Shown here in pieces: positions 8,016-17,455 of a stretch of DNA of 40,983 nucleotides. The notes beneath the pieces were generated by a model. The model saw only the letters and a program-made list of their open reading frames with translations, ran no database searches and was not told the DNA's origin. Source of the stretch: Bacteroidota bacterium (GTDB taxonomy: Bacteria > Bacteroidota > Bacteroidia > Chitinophagales > Saprospiraceae); NCBI GenBank assembly GCA_029557915.1, contig JAKQHS010000182.1, positions 1 through 40,983 on the forward strand, in the 5' to 3' direction. Both the position numbers and the translations under genes were made by a program. Each line of letters opens with the position of its first letter. Position 1 is the first letter of the stretch.

Positions 8016-9863
8016 CTACTCACCACCTGCCTCTCTGATCCAATATCTCGACCTCGGAGCCATATTCAAAATCAATCCCTCAATATTCGTAGAAAGGCTG
8101 TCTCCCGTGAGCACATTGACATAGCTGCCCGTCAGGGAGTTGAATTTCACCTGGGCCAATTTGGGGTTATAATTCTGTACCAGGAATTCCCCCTTGCCAA
8201 AAGGCTGGAAACTTACGCGGGCAGGTCCATCCATGGGTATGATTTCATTTCCATTAAAGACCTTACGGATTACATTGGCCCAGGCCAGCGGTACTTCCAT
8301 CAGGCCCAGCGGTTTGGGGCAGAGCAGTTCTTCACCGGTGGATTTAAAATCCTCATCCGAAAAGGTATGGACATTTAGGACATAGATATTACCCTTTGCA
8401 TTACGACATAAAAAAGGGATTTCTTGTTTATTGAATATGGCTGTCAGTTCGACGGTGGCATCTTTGGGTTTTATATTTCCTTCCAGGGACAAGGCAAGGT
8501 CCAGAGTATCGGGTTTTCCATTGACCAGGATTTCCGGGGTAGGGATGACGGGGGTATCGATGGGCCATTGGATGCCGGCCATTTCAGCCAGTTCCTGCCC
8601 CTGGCTCAGCCGGTTGAGGAAGCCGGTCGTGAGGATTAAACGTGATCCGCTCGCCATGGATTTTTTAATTTTTTCAAAGATGGCGCTGTCCTCTGCAGCC
8701 TGGGCGGGAAGGAATATTATTTCAGCATGGGAGGGATAATGAGCATAAGGAATGAGCGGGACCCCAAACATGCCAATGAAATCATAGATATACATATCGC
8801 CCCCCGGATCGCTGTTGGGCGGTTTGTAGGTGCTGATCCCGTCGACCGGCGTTTTGGACAAGAGGGCGGCGAGGTCGGCAAGGTGATTAAACTCGGACCG
8901 CAGGAAATGCTGCCCGGGATGGCCCTCCATAAAATTGTAGGAATTGAAAAGGATCAGTTCTTTTGCCCCGGCCAGCACCGCCTGGTAGGCTTGTTCGATA
9001 AAATCGTTCTGGTCGCAGTCGATATGGTCAAACCAGGCGCCTCCCATCTTGTCCCCGGACACCGATGACATCCAGCGGTAATTGACAAATCCTTCATAAG
9101 GCTGGACGTATCCAAAACGGGGCGTATATTGCCCGCGGCTTTCTGTGCCGATCCATACCTGGTCGTACAAAGCGGTTTGCCGGGTTACATCATATCCAAA
9201 CAAGTGGTAGCGGTCATACCATTGCGGGTATTTGATGATCACACGGATGTCCGGATTGGCTTTTTTAGCAGGGGCGATGAGGTATTTTTCTGAAAAATCG
9301 GTCAGCAAATCCCTGCGGTAGGCTGACCAGGACCGGTCGCCTTTGGCGGTTTGGGATTCAACGCTGGTATCCGCCGTACAGACAAAATCATCTACAATAA
9401 AGGCATCAAACAACGGAGCGGTTTTTTCCATCAGGGAAGAGAGGTCTTTACGGGTCTTTTCATTTTGCCAGTTGAACCACTGGAATTTGCCATCCTGCTT
9501 TAAACCAAAATTTCCACCCGGTACGGTTGCAATGCCCCCTGCAACCTCAAAGCCATTGGTTTTAAAAAACCGAATGACTGAATCCAGCCGGGCATTGGAC
9601 ACGACCAGCCCTGAACGATACACCTCAAGGTACACGGAACTGATCCCGTTTGCCCTGAGCATGGAAAGCGCCTCCCGCTTGCCGGTTTCTCCCGTCCACA
9701 ACTGGTCGACGGCCTGGGCGGTAAAATAAACGCTCAGTTTGAGGTCGTTTTTACGCGAAAGGGCATAGTGGTGGACATCCTGGTCCGTGTCGGCTTCCGG
9801 TTTGCAGGAGAACCAAAAGGGACCGGCAAAAAACAAATACAAGAGAAATTTATTTTTTTTCAT
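8016..9863 (-). CDS. Lipoprotein with TIM-barrel glycoside-hydrolase-like and GATase-like domains
   Basis: A 615-residue lipoprotein (signal MKKNKFLLYLFFAGPFWFSC). The first ~330 residues look like a TIM-barrel hydrolase: early strands SVYLEVYRSG and VAGGIATVPGG, a barrel end DAFIVDDFVCTADTS with possible catalytic acids, IRVIIKYPQWYDRYH, and a late strand ELILFNSYNFMEGHPG. Residues ~340-470 (DMYIYDFIGMFGVPLIPYAHYP to SGSRLILTTGFLNRL) resemble the class-I glutamine-amidotransferase-like domain that follows the barrel in GH42-type enzymes. The rest, ending in VLTGDSLSTNIEGLILNMAPRSRYW, is beta-rich. I cannot assign a GH family. Together with the sialidase and SGNH esterase it suggests extracellular glycan breakdown, although the genes are not co-oriented. 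Confidence 0.7.
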   Translation of the reverse strand: MKKNKFLLYLFFAGPFWFSCKPEADTDQDVHHYALSRKNDLKLSVYFTAQAVDQLWTGETGKREALSMLRANGISSVYLEVYRSGLVVSNARLDSVIRFFKTNGFEVAGGIATVPGGNFGLKQDGKFQWFNWQNEKTRKDLSSLMEKTAPLFDAFIVDDFVCTADTSVESQTAKGDRSWSAYRRDLLTDFSEKYLIAPAKKANPDIRVIIKYPQWYDRYHLFGYDVTRQTALYDQVWIGTESRGQYTPRFGYVQPYEGFVNYRWMSSVSGDKMGGAWFDHIDCDQNDFIEQAYQAVLAGAKELILFNSYNFMEGHPGQHFLRSEFNHLADLAALLSKTPVDGISTYKPPNSDPGGDMYIYDFIGMFGVPLIPYAHYPSHAEIIFLPAQAAEDSAIFEKIKKSMASGSRLILTTGFLNRLSQGQELAEMAGIQWPIDTPVIPTPEILVNGKPDTLDLALSLEGNIKPKDATVELTAIFNKQEIPFLCRNAKGNIYVLNVHTFSDEDFKSTGEELLCPKPLGLMEVPLAWANVIRKVFNGNEIIPMDGPARVSFQPFGKGEFLVQNYNPKLAQVKFNSLTGSYVNVLTGDSLSTNIEGLILNMAPRSRYWIREAGGE

Positions 9864-10000
9864 TTGGGAAAAGGCAACGACCGGTAAGTTAGTAATCTCA
9901 AAAGAATCCTGAAAGAATGCCGACTGGTTTTATATTGTATTCAAAATCAGAACCACAGCCTTGATCGGATGTCTAAGTCATTGTTATTAAATCAAAATAA

Positions 10001-11767
10001 ATGAAATCAGGAATACTCGTCCTTGTTTTGACCCTTGCTGCAATGCGGCCTGTCCTTGCACAAGAAGGTAAAATAAAAATATGGAATCCCGCCACAGATT
10101 CCATTCAATGCCTGGAAGGACAGGCCTGGGCAGGAAGTGGAAAGAACGTTTTTGCCCGGTTGCCTGCCAACTTGGAAAACAAGGTTAGGAAAGAAGTCTG
10201 GAATTTGTCCCAACACACCGCAGGACTGAGCCTGCGGTTCAGGACCAATGCTTCCGAACTGACCGTCCGTTATACCGTGAAAGGAGGCCATCAAATGCCG
10301 CATATGCCGGCAACCGGCGTGAGCGGAATGGATTTATACTCCAAATCGATCGATGGCCAGTGGTTATGGTGCGCAGGACGATACACCTTTGGAGATACCT
10401 TGAGTTACCGGTTTGTAAATCTGCCCTCAAAGGATCAACACGTCTCCAATTGGGAATATACTTTATACCTCCCATTATACAATTCCATCAAATGGATGGA
10501 AATCAGTATGCCTGCGGAATGTGAATGGAGACCCCTTCCGGTCCGGAATGAAAAACCGGTCATCGTTTATGGCACCTCCATAGCCCAGGGAGGATGTGCA
10601 AGCCGCCCGGGCCTGGCCTGGACCAATATCCTGGCGCGAAAACTGAATAGTCCGGTGGTCAACCTGGGTTTTTCCGGTAATGGCCGGTTGGAAACAGAAA
10701 TCCTTGAGCTGATGGGAAAAACGGATGCAAAGGCCTTCGTACTTGATTGCCTTCCCAACCTGATGCCCCCGGCTTTTACGGGGGAGGAGGTGAAAAACAG
10801 GATCCAGCAAGCGATCGGGCTGCTGAGGAAGGCCCGGCCCGAAGTACCCATTCTTCTGACCGACCACGATGGCTACACGGATGAAGCGATGAATGAAGCC
10901 AGACGGAAGGATTATACCGGAGTCAACCAGGCACTCCATGAAATCCTTTATTCCATACGAAAGGAGGGGATCGGCCGGTTATATCACCTGCCTAAGGCCG
11001 AAATCAACCAGGACATTGAAACCATGGTAGACGGCGTCCACCCGAACGATATCGGCATGATGCGTTATGCGGAGGCTTATGAAAGGATTTTGAGAAAGAT
11101 CCTGGACATGGAAGACGGAGGTACCGTGACTACCACAGCGGTTACCCAGCGCCGGGATGCCCGTATCTATGACTGGGAGACCCGGCACGAAGAAATCCTG
11201 GATTATAATAAAAACCATCAACCAGAGATCGTGTTTCTGGGCAATTCCATCACCCATTTCTGGGGAGGCCTGCCCCCGAATCCGGTCAACAATGGACCTG
11301 AGGCGTGGATCAAACATTTCGGAAGCCGGAGGATAGTCAATATGGGATTCGGCTGGGACCGGGTGGAAAATGTGCTCTGGAGAGTTCATCATGGCACCCT
11401 GGACGGCTTCAAGGCAAAACAGATCGTTCTGATGATAGGCACCAATAATCTACATCTCAATACCGATGAAGAGATTGTCGAAGGCCTTCGTTATTTAATC
11501 CAGGCTATCCAGTCCAAACAGCCACAATCGACGATTCTTCTGATGGGTATTCTGCCGCGCAGAAATACTGAAGAGCGGGTGGTTCAAATAAATAAAAAGA
11601 TAGCCAACCTGGCATCAGGGAAAAATATTCAATATGCGGATGCCGGACCTTTGTTTGTAAGGGCAGATCAAAAGATCGACGAGGCCTTATTTACTGATGG
11701 GCTGCATCCGAATGAGATGGGATATGACAGGTTGGGTGGATTTATTATACGGTGGATGGATCAGTAG
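10001..11767 (+). CDS. Secreted esterase with two SGNH/GDSL hydrolase domains
   Basis: A 588-residue exported protein (signal ending near PVLAQ, residue 21) with three parts. The beta-rich N-terminus carries the GMDLY motif near residue 110, the hallmark of the GxDLY domain that precedes SGNH hydrolases. The first SGNH domain has block I as VIVYGTSIAQGG near 186-197, an asparagine block NLGFSGNG, and the DGVHPND Asp-His block near residue 345. The second, PAF-acetylhydrolase-like domain has IVFLGNSITHFWGG near 410, NMGFGWDRVENV, IGTNNLHLNT and DGLHPNEMGYDRLG near 570. Both catalytic triads look complete. Such enzymes remove acetyl or acyl groups from glycans, and sialate O-acetyl esterase activity would fit the nearby sialidase, but this is inference. 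The doubling of the domain is the unusual point. Confidence 0.9.
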   Translation: MKSGILVLVLTLAAMRPVLAQEGKIKIWNPATDSIQCLEGQAWAGSGKNVFARLPANLENKVRKEVWNLSQHTAGLSLRFRTNASELTVRYTVKGGHQMPHMPATGVSGMDLYSKSIDGQWLWCAGRYTFGDTLSYRFVNLPSKDQHVSNWEYTLYLPLYNSIKWMEISMPAECEWRPLPVRNEKPVIVYGTSIAQGGCASRPGLAWTNILARKLNSPVVNLGFSGNGRLETEILELMGKTDAKAFVLDCLPNLMPPAFTGEEVKNRIQQAIGLLRKARPEVPILLTDHDGYTDEAMNEARRKDYTGVNQALHEILYSIRKEGIGRLYHLPKAEINQDIETMVDGVHPNDIGMMRYAEAYERILRKILDMEDGGTVTTTAVTQRRDARIYDWETRHEEILDYNKNHQPEIVFLGNSITHFWGGLPPNPVNNGPEAWIKHFGSRRIVNMGFGWDRVENVLWRVHHGTLDGFKAKQIVLMIGTNNLHLNTDEEIVEGLRYLIQAIQSKQPQSTILLMGILPRRNTEERVVQINKKIANLASGKNIQYADAGPLFVRADQKIDEALFTDGLHPNEMGYDRLGGFIIRWMDQ

Positions 11768-11800
11768 ACAGGTTTGCTCCATCGCTGAAGTTCTTTTATT

Positions 11801-12077
11801 CGACCCGCTTCGGGGTCGCAGGATACGTTGTGATATCCCGGTGGCTTGTGCCACCGGTTATTAGTAGTTGACCCCTGCGGGGTCATTTGTCCCAATCCGT
11901 TGGCGAAGATTATACTATGAGCTAAAGCCCCCGGAGTTACCTTGATAAGCCCGAGGTTAAAGCCCCGGGGTTGGCCATACTGAATATACAGGGCACTAAT
12001 GGGTGGAGTTCACATAACTCCAGCTTTCAGGCTGGGGTTACGTGAAAGACAATTACAAGATTGGGCTTTAGCCCCGG
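11801..12077. repeat. Island of short palindromic repeats (mosaic intergenic region)
   Basis: The 366-bp gap 11768-12133 holds no gene but is packed with inverted repeats. They include CGACCC/GGGTCG (11801-11818), CCGGTGGC-ttgt-GCCACCGG (11838-11857), TGACCCC-tgc-GGGGTCA (11869-11885), GGAGTT/AACTCC (12005-12021), and several copies of a taaagccCCGG-type unit (near 11932, 11957 and, inverted, 12063-12077). A related CCGGGG-ctaaag-CCCCCGG unit occurs at 30878-30896. They look like dispersed extragenic palindromes. None has the T-run of an intrinsic terminator, although they could protect the 3' end of the esterase mRNA. Confidence 0.65.
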
Positions 12078-12133
12078 CCCGGCAGGATGTCAGCTGTTGA
12101 TCTACATATATTAAGTAACCGTATTTTCAGCAT

Positions 12134-12784
12134 GTGAATGGTTTTAATCTGATATCTCTTTTGGATTTATTGGGCACCTTTGCTTTTGCCATCAGCGGGA
12201 TACGGCTGGCTTCGGGTAAAAATATGGATTGGTTTGGGGCCTACGTTATCGGACTGGTCACGGCCATAGGCGGAGGAACCACCAGGGATGTATTGCTGGA
12301 TCTTACTGCTTTTTGGATCCTGGACCCCTCATACTTGTTGACCACCGCCTTTGCCTTGCTGGTTACTCTCTTGTTCAGGGAAAAGATCATGCTTTGGGGA
12401 AAACCCCTGTTTTTGTTCGACACCATAGGCTTGGGCCTGTTTACCATTGTAGGTATCGGAAAGAGCCTGGAAGCCGGACTTCCAGCCTGGGCTTGCATCA
12501 TGATGGGGACTATTACCGGTTCGCTTGGAGGGGTGATCCGCGATGTCCTGATCAATGAGGTTCCCTTGCTGTTCAGGAGGGATATCTATGCCCTGGCTTG
12601 TATTGCGGGCGGAATCGTCTTTTTTATTTGTCAAAAGACGGGACTTGGATCTTTCTCCGAATTGGTTGGCGCCGCTTCGGTCATTCTCATCCGGATGCTT
12701 GCGGTAAAATTTCATATTCACCTTCCAACCCTAATACCTGAGCATATTCGCAATAACAGCCCTGGGGACTCATCGGAACAATAA
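12134..12784 (+). CDS. Trimeric intracellular cation (TRIC) channel family / UPF0126 membrane protein
   Basis: A 216-residue integral membrane protein with about seven helices formed by two UPF0126 repeats. Each repeat contains the conserved glycine-rich motif followed by RDVL: GGGTTRDVLLD near residue 48 and GSLGGVIRDVLINEVP near 134. Bacterial TRIC homologues form trimeric cation-permeable pores in the inner membrane; their physiological role is poorly known, and some homologues are linked to amino-acid uptake (glycine). The start is a GTG at 12134, since no ATG lies in frame before the first helix. The gene follows a repeat island and converges on the large T9SS gene, with 56 bases between them. 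Confidence 0.9.
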   Translation: MNGFNLISLLDLLGTFAFAISGIRLASGKNMDWFGAYVIGLVTAIGGGTTRDVLLDLTAFWILDPSYLLTTAFALLVTLLFREKIMLWGKPLFLFDTIGLGLFTIVGIGKSLEAGLPAWACIMMGTITGSLGGVIRDVLINEVPLLFRRDIYALACIAGGIVFFICQKTGLGSFSELVGAASVILIRMLAVKFHIHLPTLIPEHIRNNSPGDSSEQ

Positions 12785-12840
12785 CCCGGCTTATTTTTTC
12801 AGAAGCCATCGGGGGAAAAAATAAAACCTCTTGCGCGATC

Positions 12841-15800
12841 CTATATCTTGATAAATTTAACCGACCTGATTTTATCTTCTGAGAGGATGGAAAGATAATA
12901 GGCTCCCGATGGCAAGGTCTCAAGATTTAAGGTATGGCCCTGATCCACCAGTTCCGGTACCGGTTGCAGGTAATGGATTTTTCCGCGGGAATCCACCACC
13001 CGGTATACCATTTTTTCGGACGCCAGCTTTTCAAACCGGAAGGTGATGGCCGAAGAGGCGGGTACCGGGAATAATTCAAATTTATTCAATGCGAGTTCTT
13101 TGAGGGGGGTGGTGTTTTTAACCGTGATTTTAGCGACTCCAAAATAAAAACCGATACCGCATTCGTTGGACAGGCTGCTGATGGTGTATTCCGTAGTCTG
13201 AACCGGTTTTACAAAAAAGGTATAAGGGCTGGAGGACAGGGTAATGGTTGAATCTTTTCCAATGGAGACCTTCCAGGGCGGCGTGCCGGTGAGCGTGATG
13301 GTAATGGGGACGCTGTCTCCGGGATTGATGGAGGCGGTGCCTGATATTTCTGCACTGGCTGACTTAGATACAGTGATCTGTGCCGTGTTGGATTTAAGGG
13401 TGGAGGACAGGTCCTTTACCTCACAATAATAACCGGCGCTTTCCATTGGAGTGATCGAAAGGGAGGCTTCGGTGGCATTTGGGATCAACATATTGTTTTT
13501 ATACCATTGGAAGCCGGTACCTTTCCCGCCCTGGGCGGTCACTTCGAGTACGATAGGCTTTTGATCGCAGACGGATTTGGACTCGGGATGCCGGGTGATC
13601 ACTAGCGGGGCGATGATCCCGGTCACCGCCACGGCATCACCGATTTGCGAATAGAAGGTCCCATTGCCATGGGTGCCGATCACCAGGGTGTTATCGGTCC
13701 AGCGGTGGTCCATGCTGCTGATCACGGCGTATTCCATGGGTGAATTTTCATTTTCTTTAAACCATTGAGTACCCGATTTGTCGATCATGGTAGTGCTGTA
13801 TAAGCCTACGGTGGTGCCCACAAAATATTCCACCCCCGATTTTTTTACAATGATTTCACAACTTCTGATGCTGGGCTCTGCAAGATTACCTTCTATATTT
13901 ATCCAGTTTGGGATTGCCGCATTGGCATTTCCGGTCCACCAGATGCTTTTGACGTTGTAGTTGCTGTAGACCACCATCAGGGTATCGTCGTTTCTTGGGT
14001 TTACGGCAATATCTAAAATGGAGCCTGTGGCCAGCACTCCGTTTTCTTTTGGAGTGATATTATCGGGAATTTGATTGGGCGGGGCCATCCGGGGATTCCG
14101 GAGCCTGAAAAGCTTGCCTGCTGAACTGCCATAAAAAAGATTATGGAGGTTATCGTAAGCTCCCCGGGTGCTTGCCATGCAAAGGATTTGTTCATTGTCC
14201 CCGATTTTTGTTCCCGGGAGCACTTGCCAGGTGCTGTCGGTCACCATACTGGCCTGGGTGGTCCGGTAAAGGACATTCGTACCCGTGAAATACAAGTCCT
14301 CCGTATTGTCAGGGTTCAGGTAAATCAGGGTTCTGAACGCGCTGGTGCTTCCTTTGGGTTGCAACAGGCCGGACCGGGAAAGAAAGGCATTGTTGGCAGG
14401 GTTGACCATTTGCCTTAAACAATAACCGCCTTGTCCCGAAATCAATAACCACTTGGTATTGTTTGTAATTTTAGAGATGCCATGGGTCATGCCGTCCCCG
14501 GTGTAAATTCTGATTTGATTTTTCGGATTGGGTGATAAACCATTATAAAACAGGGTGCCGTTGTCCTGGGTGCCGCCAATAAAAGAAAGGGAACCCGGAT
14601 TGGGATCGATCGCGATCGCGTAATACTGGGTGTTTTGCAATCCGGTATTGATGTATTGGTGTCTGACGGTATCGGCCGAAACCTGGGTAGTCAGGGAAAG
14701 TCCCCCATCGTGAAAATGGATCATTTCAGAGGAACTGCCAGGCCTGAAAATAAAACCATGAATGTCCGGATGAGACCGGTCCCCGTCATAACCCTGAGTA
14801 CTTCCTGCCGGCGCGTTGCGGTAATTGAAACCGCCCAACAGCCGGGTTGCTGTTTTGGACCGGAAACCACTGGCGCTGCGGTAGGCATTGGTGCCTCCGA
14901 TCAGCACAAAATCCGGATCATCGGGCTTCACAGCCAGGGCAAGATTATACCCCCCGGATGTATTCAATCCCCCAAAATTTTCATTGGCGGCATTGGAAGG
15001 CAAATTCTGGCTGAGTTCGGTTACCTTATTGCCACTCATATCCAATTCAATTTTAAATAAATCTCCTGTTGGAAAAATTAAATTGGGTCCATTCGGTTGA
15101 TTTACCGAAAGGGCATAGAGTATGGATTCGTTCGAGGGCGCCAGTGCGATGGAGATCCGGTAATATTTCTTTGGAGCAGGCCAAATATTAAATAATACAG
15201 AGTCGACTATTTTTTTCCATTGTATTGGGACTGCATTTTCACCCTCCCAGATACCCTGGTAGGTAGTGTTTGGAAATTTGACGGGCACAGCAGTGGATTG
15301 TCCATTAAAAGCCAAATAAATTTTAGATCCCGATTTGGAGATTATTATATCATTTGCATCCCATCCCCCAACGTCACCATTACCGATTTCAAAGGCCTGT
15401 TGAATGGAAAATTCCGCCAGAGACTTTCTATTAAGTTGACTAAACCCTCCCCATTTCGAAACCCAGATAAAGCCATCTTGAGGATTGACTACCAGTTTGC
15501 CAATATAATCGTATCTGTTGTCGAATAAAAATTCCTTGCCGGCTTGGGTTATTTTCACTGGCATCCAGGTTAAACCTTTGTCGTCGCTGACCATCACTCC
15601 GAAACCATGATGAGTATGTCCCCAAACCGTCGCCGAACCACCTGGTAATTCGCCGGTCCCGGCATACCAGGTATCGCGATAGGGTTTACCGGTGACTGGA
15701 TTTATGCCTACCCGGGGATCCTGGGCCAGGGCGGTCACACTGTTCAAATTCGGGGTAGGAATCCAGGTCCAGTTCATTCCTCCGTCCGTACTCCTGAATA

Positions 15801-16209
15801 CACCGCCCGAAACGCCCCCTGCCAGGATCAAACGGTTGGAAGTCCCGTTGTATCCGATATCATAGGCAGCCGATCTCACCCGGCCGGCAATGTTCACGGG
15901 CCCTGCTGAAATATAAGTCTGTGAACGAAGAGTTCTCTTAACCCTGGGTATAGCCTGTACTGCCAAACGATCCCGGTTTCTGGCATTGAAAGGCACCCGG
16001 CCGGTAGCCGGGTCGTGGCTGATCATCCATTCGTATTCCTCCCGGTCTTTATGAAATTCGGGTTTGGCCCAGGAAGGGGAAGCAACCGGTCCGGTCCTAT
16101 GCGCGGAAAGTGATTTTTCCGAGGGTACAAAAGGGCTGACCACAAAATACAGGGCAATCAGGGAAGAAATGAGGATCCGCAAGTTGCCGTACGAATGATT
16201 CCTGATCAT
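12841..16209 (-). CDS. Giant secreted sortilin/BNR-propeller protein with Ig-like domain and T9SS sorting domain
   Basis: A 1122-residue exported protein. Residues 1-36 form a signal or anchor segment. Residues ~95-850 are a beta-propeller of the VPS10/sortilin-like glycosidase type, with blades marked by VFRSTDGGMNWTWI, GVMVSDDKGLTW and many FIGGTQDNG- or FVGTTVGLYST-like turns. An Ig-like domain follows (~residues 875-965; HPESKSVCDQKPI, FQWYKN, SAGYYCEV), then a PKD-like unit with GTPPWKVSI, and finally a T9SS sorting domain (ELFPVPASSAITFRF, VDSRGKIHYL, PSGAYYLSI). Proteins of this layout are common surface-secreted Bacteroidota proteins, and the propeller usually has no proven enzymatic activity. 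The gene upstream on the same strand (16240-16719) ends 30 bases before it, so both are probably co-transcribed. Confidence 0.85.
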   Translation of the reverse strand: MIRNHSYGNLRILISSLIALYFVVSPFVPSEKSLSAHRTGPVASPSWAKPEFHKDREEYEWMISHDPATGRVPFNARNRDRLAVQAIPRVKRTLRSQTYISAGPVNIAGRVRSAAYDIGYNGTSNRLILAGGVSGGVFRSTDGGMNWTWIPTPNLNSVTALAQDPRVGINPVTGKPYRDTWYAGTGELPGGSATVWGHTHHGFGVMVSDDKGLTWMPVKITQAGKEFLFDNRYDYIGKLVVNPQDGFIWVSKWGGFSQLNRKSLAEFSIQQAFEIGNGDVGGWDANDIIISKSGSKIYLAFNGQSTAVPVKFPNTTYQGIWEGENAVPIQWKKIVDSVLFNIWPAPKKYYRISIALAPSNESILYALSVNQPNGPNLIFPTGDLFKIELDMSGNKVTELSQNLPSNAANENFGGLNTSGGYNLALAVKPDDPDFVLIGGTNAYRSASGFRSKTATRLLGGFNYRNAPAGSTQGYDGDRSHPDIHGFIFRPGSSSEMIHFHDGGLSLTTQVSADTVRHQYINTGLQNTQYYAIAIDPNPGSLSFIGGTQDNGTLFYNGLSPNPKNQIRIYTGDGMTHGISKITNNTKWLLISGQGGYCLRQMVNPANNAFLSRSGLLQPKGSTSAFRTLIYLNPDNTEDLYFTGTNVLYRTTQASMVTDSTWQVLPGTKIGDNEQILCMASTRGAYDNLHNLFYGSSAGKLFRLRNPRMAPPNQIPDNITPKENGVLATGSILDIAVNPRNDDTLMVVYSNYNVKSIWWTGNANAAIPNWINIEGNLAEPSIRSCEIIVKKSGVEYFVGTTVGLYSTTMIDKSGTQWFKENENSPMEYAVISSMDHRWTDNTLVIGTHGNGTFYSQIGDAVAVTGIIAPLVITRHPESKSVCDQKPIVLEVTAQGGKGTGFQWYKNNMLIPNATEASLSITPMESAGYYCEVKDLSSTLKSNTAQITVSKSASAEISGTASINPGDSVPITITLTGTPPWKVSIGKDSTITLSSSPYTFFVKPVQTTEYTISSLSNECGIGFYFGVAKITVKNTTPLKELALNKFELFPVPASSAITFRFEKLASEKMVYRVVDSRGKIHYLQPVPELVDQGHTLNLETLPSGAYYLSILSEDKIRSVKFIKI

Positions 16210-16239
16210 GATGTAAGGGCATTTGGTAAGGAAATTGGG

Positions 16240-16719
16240 TTAAGGCATAATTTGATCCGGCAAGTCCGTCCAATGGTTTATGATGACTTTTCCGATATTG
16301 AGTTCCAAAACCAGTTGATTTTTTTCACAAACCGCTTGATTGATCCCTGCCGCAGTTTCCGGCTTTTTGAGATGGATTAAAAAAGCGGGCAACTTGTCTT
16401 TCGGCAATAAAGTATCCCGGCGATACCCTTCCGGGCCATAGATCGGCTCGGTGATATAGGGTTCCTGGAGGCGTTCCAGTACAGCTCCATAGATCATTTG
16501 GTCCACACATATTTGAACCACCCGGATCTGGGACGAATTATTTTGGGGTAAAAGGAAAAGGTAATAACGGTACATGGAAACAGCCGGTGATGAAGGGTCG
16601 GGGGCGGCTCCGGGAATGACCTTTTGGCGAAAGGCCATTAGATTGAATTTATTTGATTTCGCCCGTGAACAGGAAAGAAATAAAAACAAAAAACAAAAAA
16701 GGGCAGAAAACAAACGCAT
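16240..16719 (-). CDS. Small lipoprotein of unknown function
   Basis: A 159-residue protein with a clear lipoprotein signal (MRLFSALFCFLFLFLSC; cysteine at 17). The mature part has no motif I recognise. It contains an alternating strand pattern (VSMYRYYLFLLPQNNSSQIRVVQICVDQMIYGAVLERL) and a C-terminal segment INQAVCEKNQLVLELNIGKVIIN, so a small beta fold is likely. It precedes the 1122-residue T9SS protein gene by 30 bases on the same strand and is divergent from the lipoprotein gene at 16995. Lipoproteins directly upstream of T9SS cargo are sometimes accessory or anchoring proteins, but that is speculation here. Confidence 0.7.
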   Translation of the reverse strand: MRLFSALFCFLFLFLSCSRAKSNKFNLMAFRQKVIPGAAPDPSSPAVSMYRYYLFLLPQNNSSQIRVVQICVDQMIYGAVLERLQEPYITEPIYGPEGYRRDTLLPKDKLPAFLIHLKKPETAAGINQAVCEKNQLVLELNIGKVIINHWTDLPDQIMP

Positions 16720-16942
16720 GGCTTTTAAATATAGGGATTTGTTTTGAAAAGTCTTTGAATAAAAAAACTTGGGTGCATATCAATCCCGCGCCGGTCTCGT
16801 TTATCCGAAAATGTAAAACCTGCATTCTGTCATACCCCCAAAGCCTTCAGGATTGGGCATACCAAAATGAATCAGGCCTGATTTTCAGGGCTGACCACTT
16901 TGCGCAAGAACGACTTCGGTCTTCACTTCCTGTTTCCGCAAA

Positions 16943-16973
16943 TTTGAAAATCTCGTCAGATGCCTTATTTTTG
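16943..16973 (+). promoter_or_regulatory. Bacteroidota-type promoter for the lipoprotein/transglutaminase-like pair
   Basis: TTTG at 16943-16946, a 19-nt spacer and TATTTTTG at 16966-16973 match the Bacteroidota promoter consensus exactly. Transcription would start near 16980, leaving a leader of about 15 nt before the ATG at 16995. This favours that ATG over any start further upstream in the same open frame. Confidence 0.65.
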
Positions 16974-16994
16974 AGCCTCAATTCCATTTTAACC

Positions 16995-17447
16995 ATGTTT
17001 AAACAGGTACTTGCTCTCACCCTGGCTTTGGCCTTTCTAATTGCCTGTAAATCAGAACATCCGGACCTTAAAACAGCCTATGAGCTCTTTAAGGAAGGAT
17101 TTGAGCAGCATTCCTATATCATTACACACAGCGCTGAATTGAAAAATGAAGCCAAAATGGTAGATAGCCGGATCCGTAACGAAGACAAGGAAAGTGTGTT
17201 TGCCATTTCGGAAGTATACAATCATCTCGATGAAGTAGATGGCGGCCTGAAAAATTTGGTTGGCCGGATCCAGGCTGTCCCGGGTCATGAAAAAGAATCT
17301 TTCGGCGCCCCGGTCCTGGATAAAAAGATGGAACCGGCCCAGATTCTGATGATCCAGAAAAATTACAGGGATTCGGTACTGCTTATCAAAAACGAACTGG
17401 ACGCGGCCGCCACCCTGCTCAATGCCCTCAAAACAAAATTGAATTAA
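16995..17447 (+). CDS. Helical lipoprotein of unknown function
   Basis: The open frame extends back to 16653, but the real start is taken as the ATG at 16995. It gives a clean lipoprotein signal (MFKQVLALTLALAFLIAC) and sits 22 bases after a consensus promoter. The mature ~130 residues are charged and almost certainly helical (LKTAYELFKEGFEQH, SVFAISEVYNHLDEVDGGLKNLVGRIQ, SVLLIKNELDAAATLLNALKTKLN), perhaps a coiled coil. No family is recognised. The stop codon lies 8 bases before the TTG start of the next gene, so the two are co-transcribed and possibly translationally coupled. A membrane-bound partner of the transglutaminase-like protein is a reasonable guess. Confidence 0.75.
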   Translation: MFKQVLALTLALAFLIACKSEHPDLKTAYELFKEGFEQHSYIITHSAELKNEAKMVDSRIRNEDKESVFAISEVYNHLDEVDGGLKNLVGRIQAVPGHEKESFGAPVLDKKMEPAQILMIQKNYRDSVLLIKNELDAAATLLNALKTKLN

Positions 17448-17455
17448 GCCCGGTT

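Noticed and set aside
16653-16994. N-terminal extension of the helical lipoprotein
   Set aside because: The upstream part of the frame overlaps the divergent promoter region and would bury the lipoprotein signal; the ATG at 16995 follows a consensus promoter.
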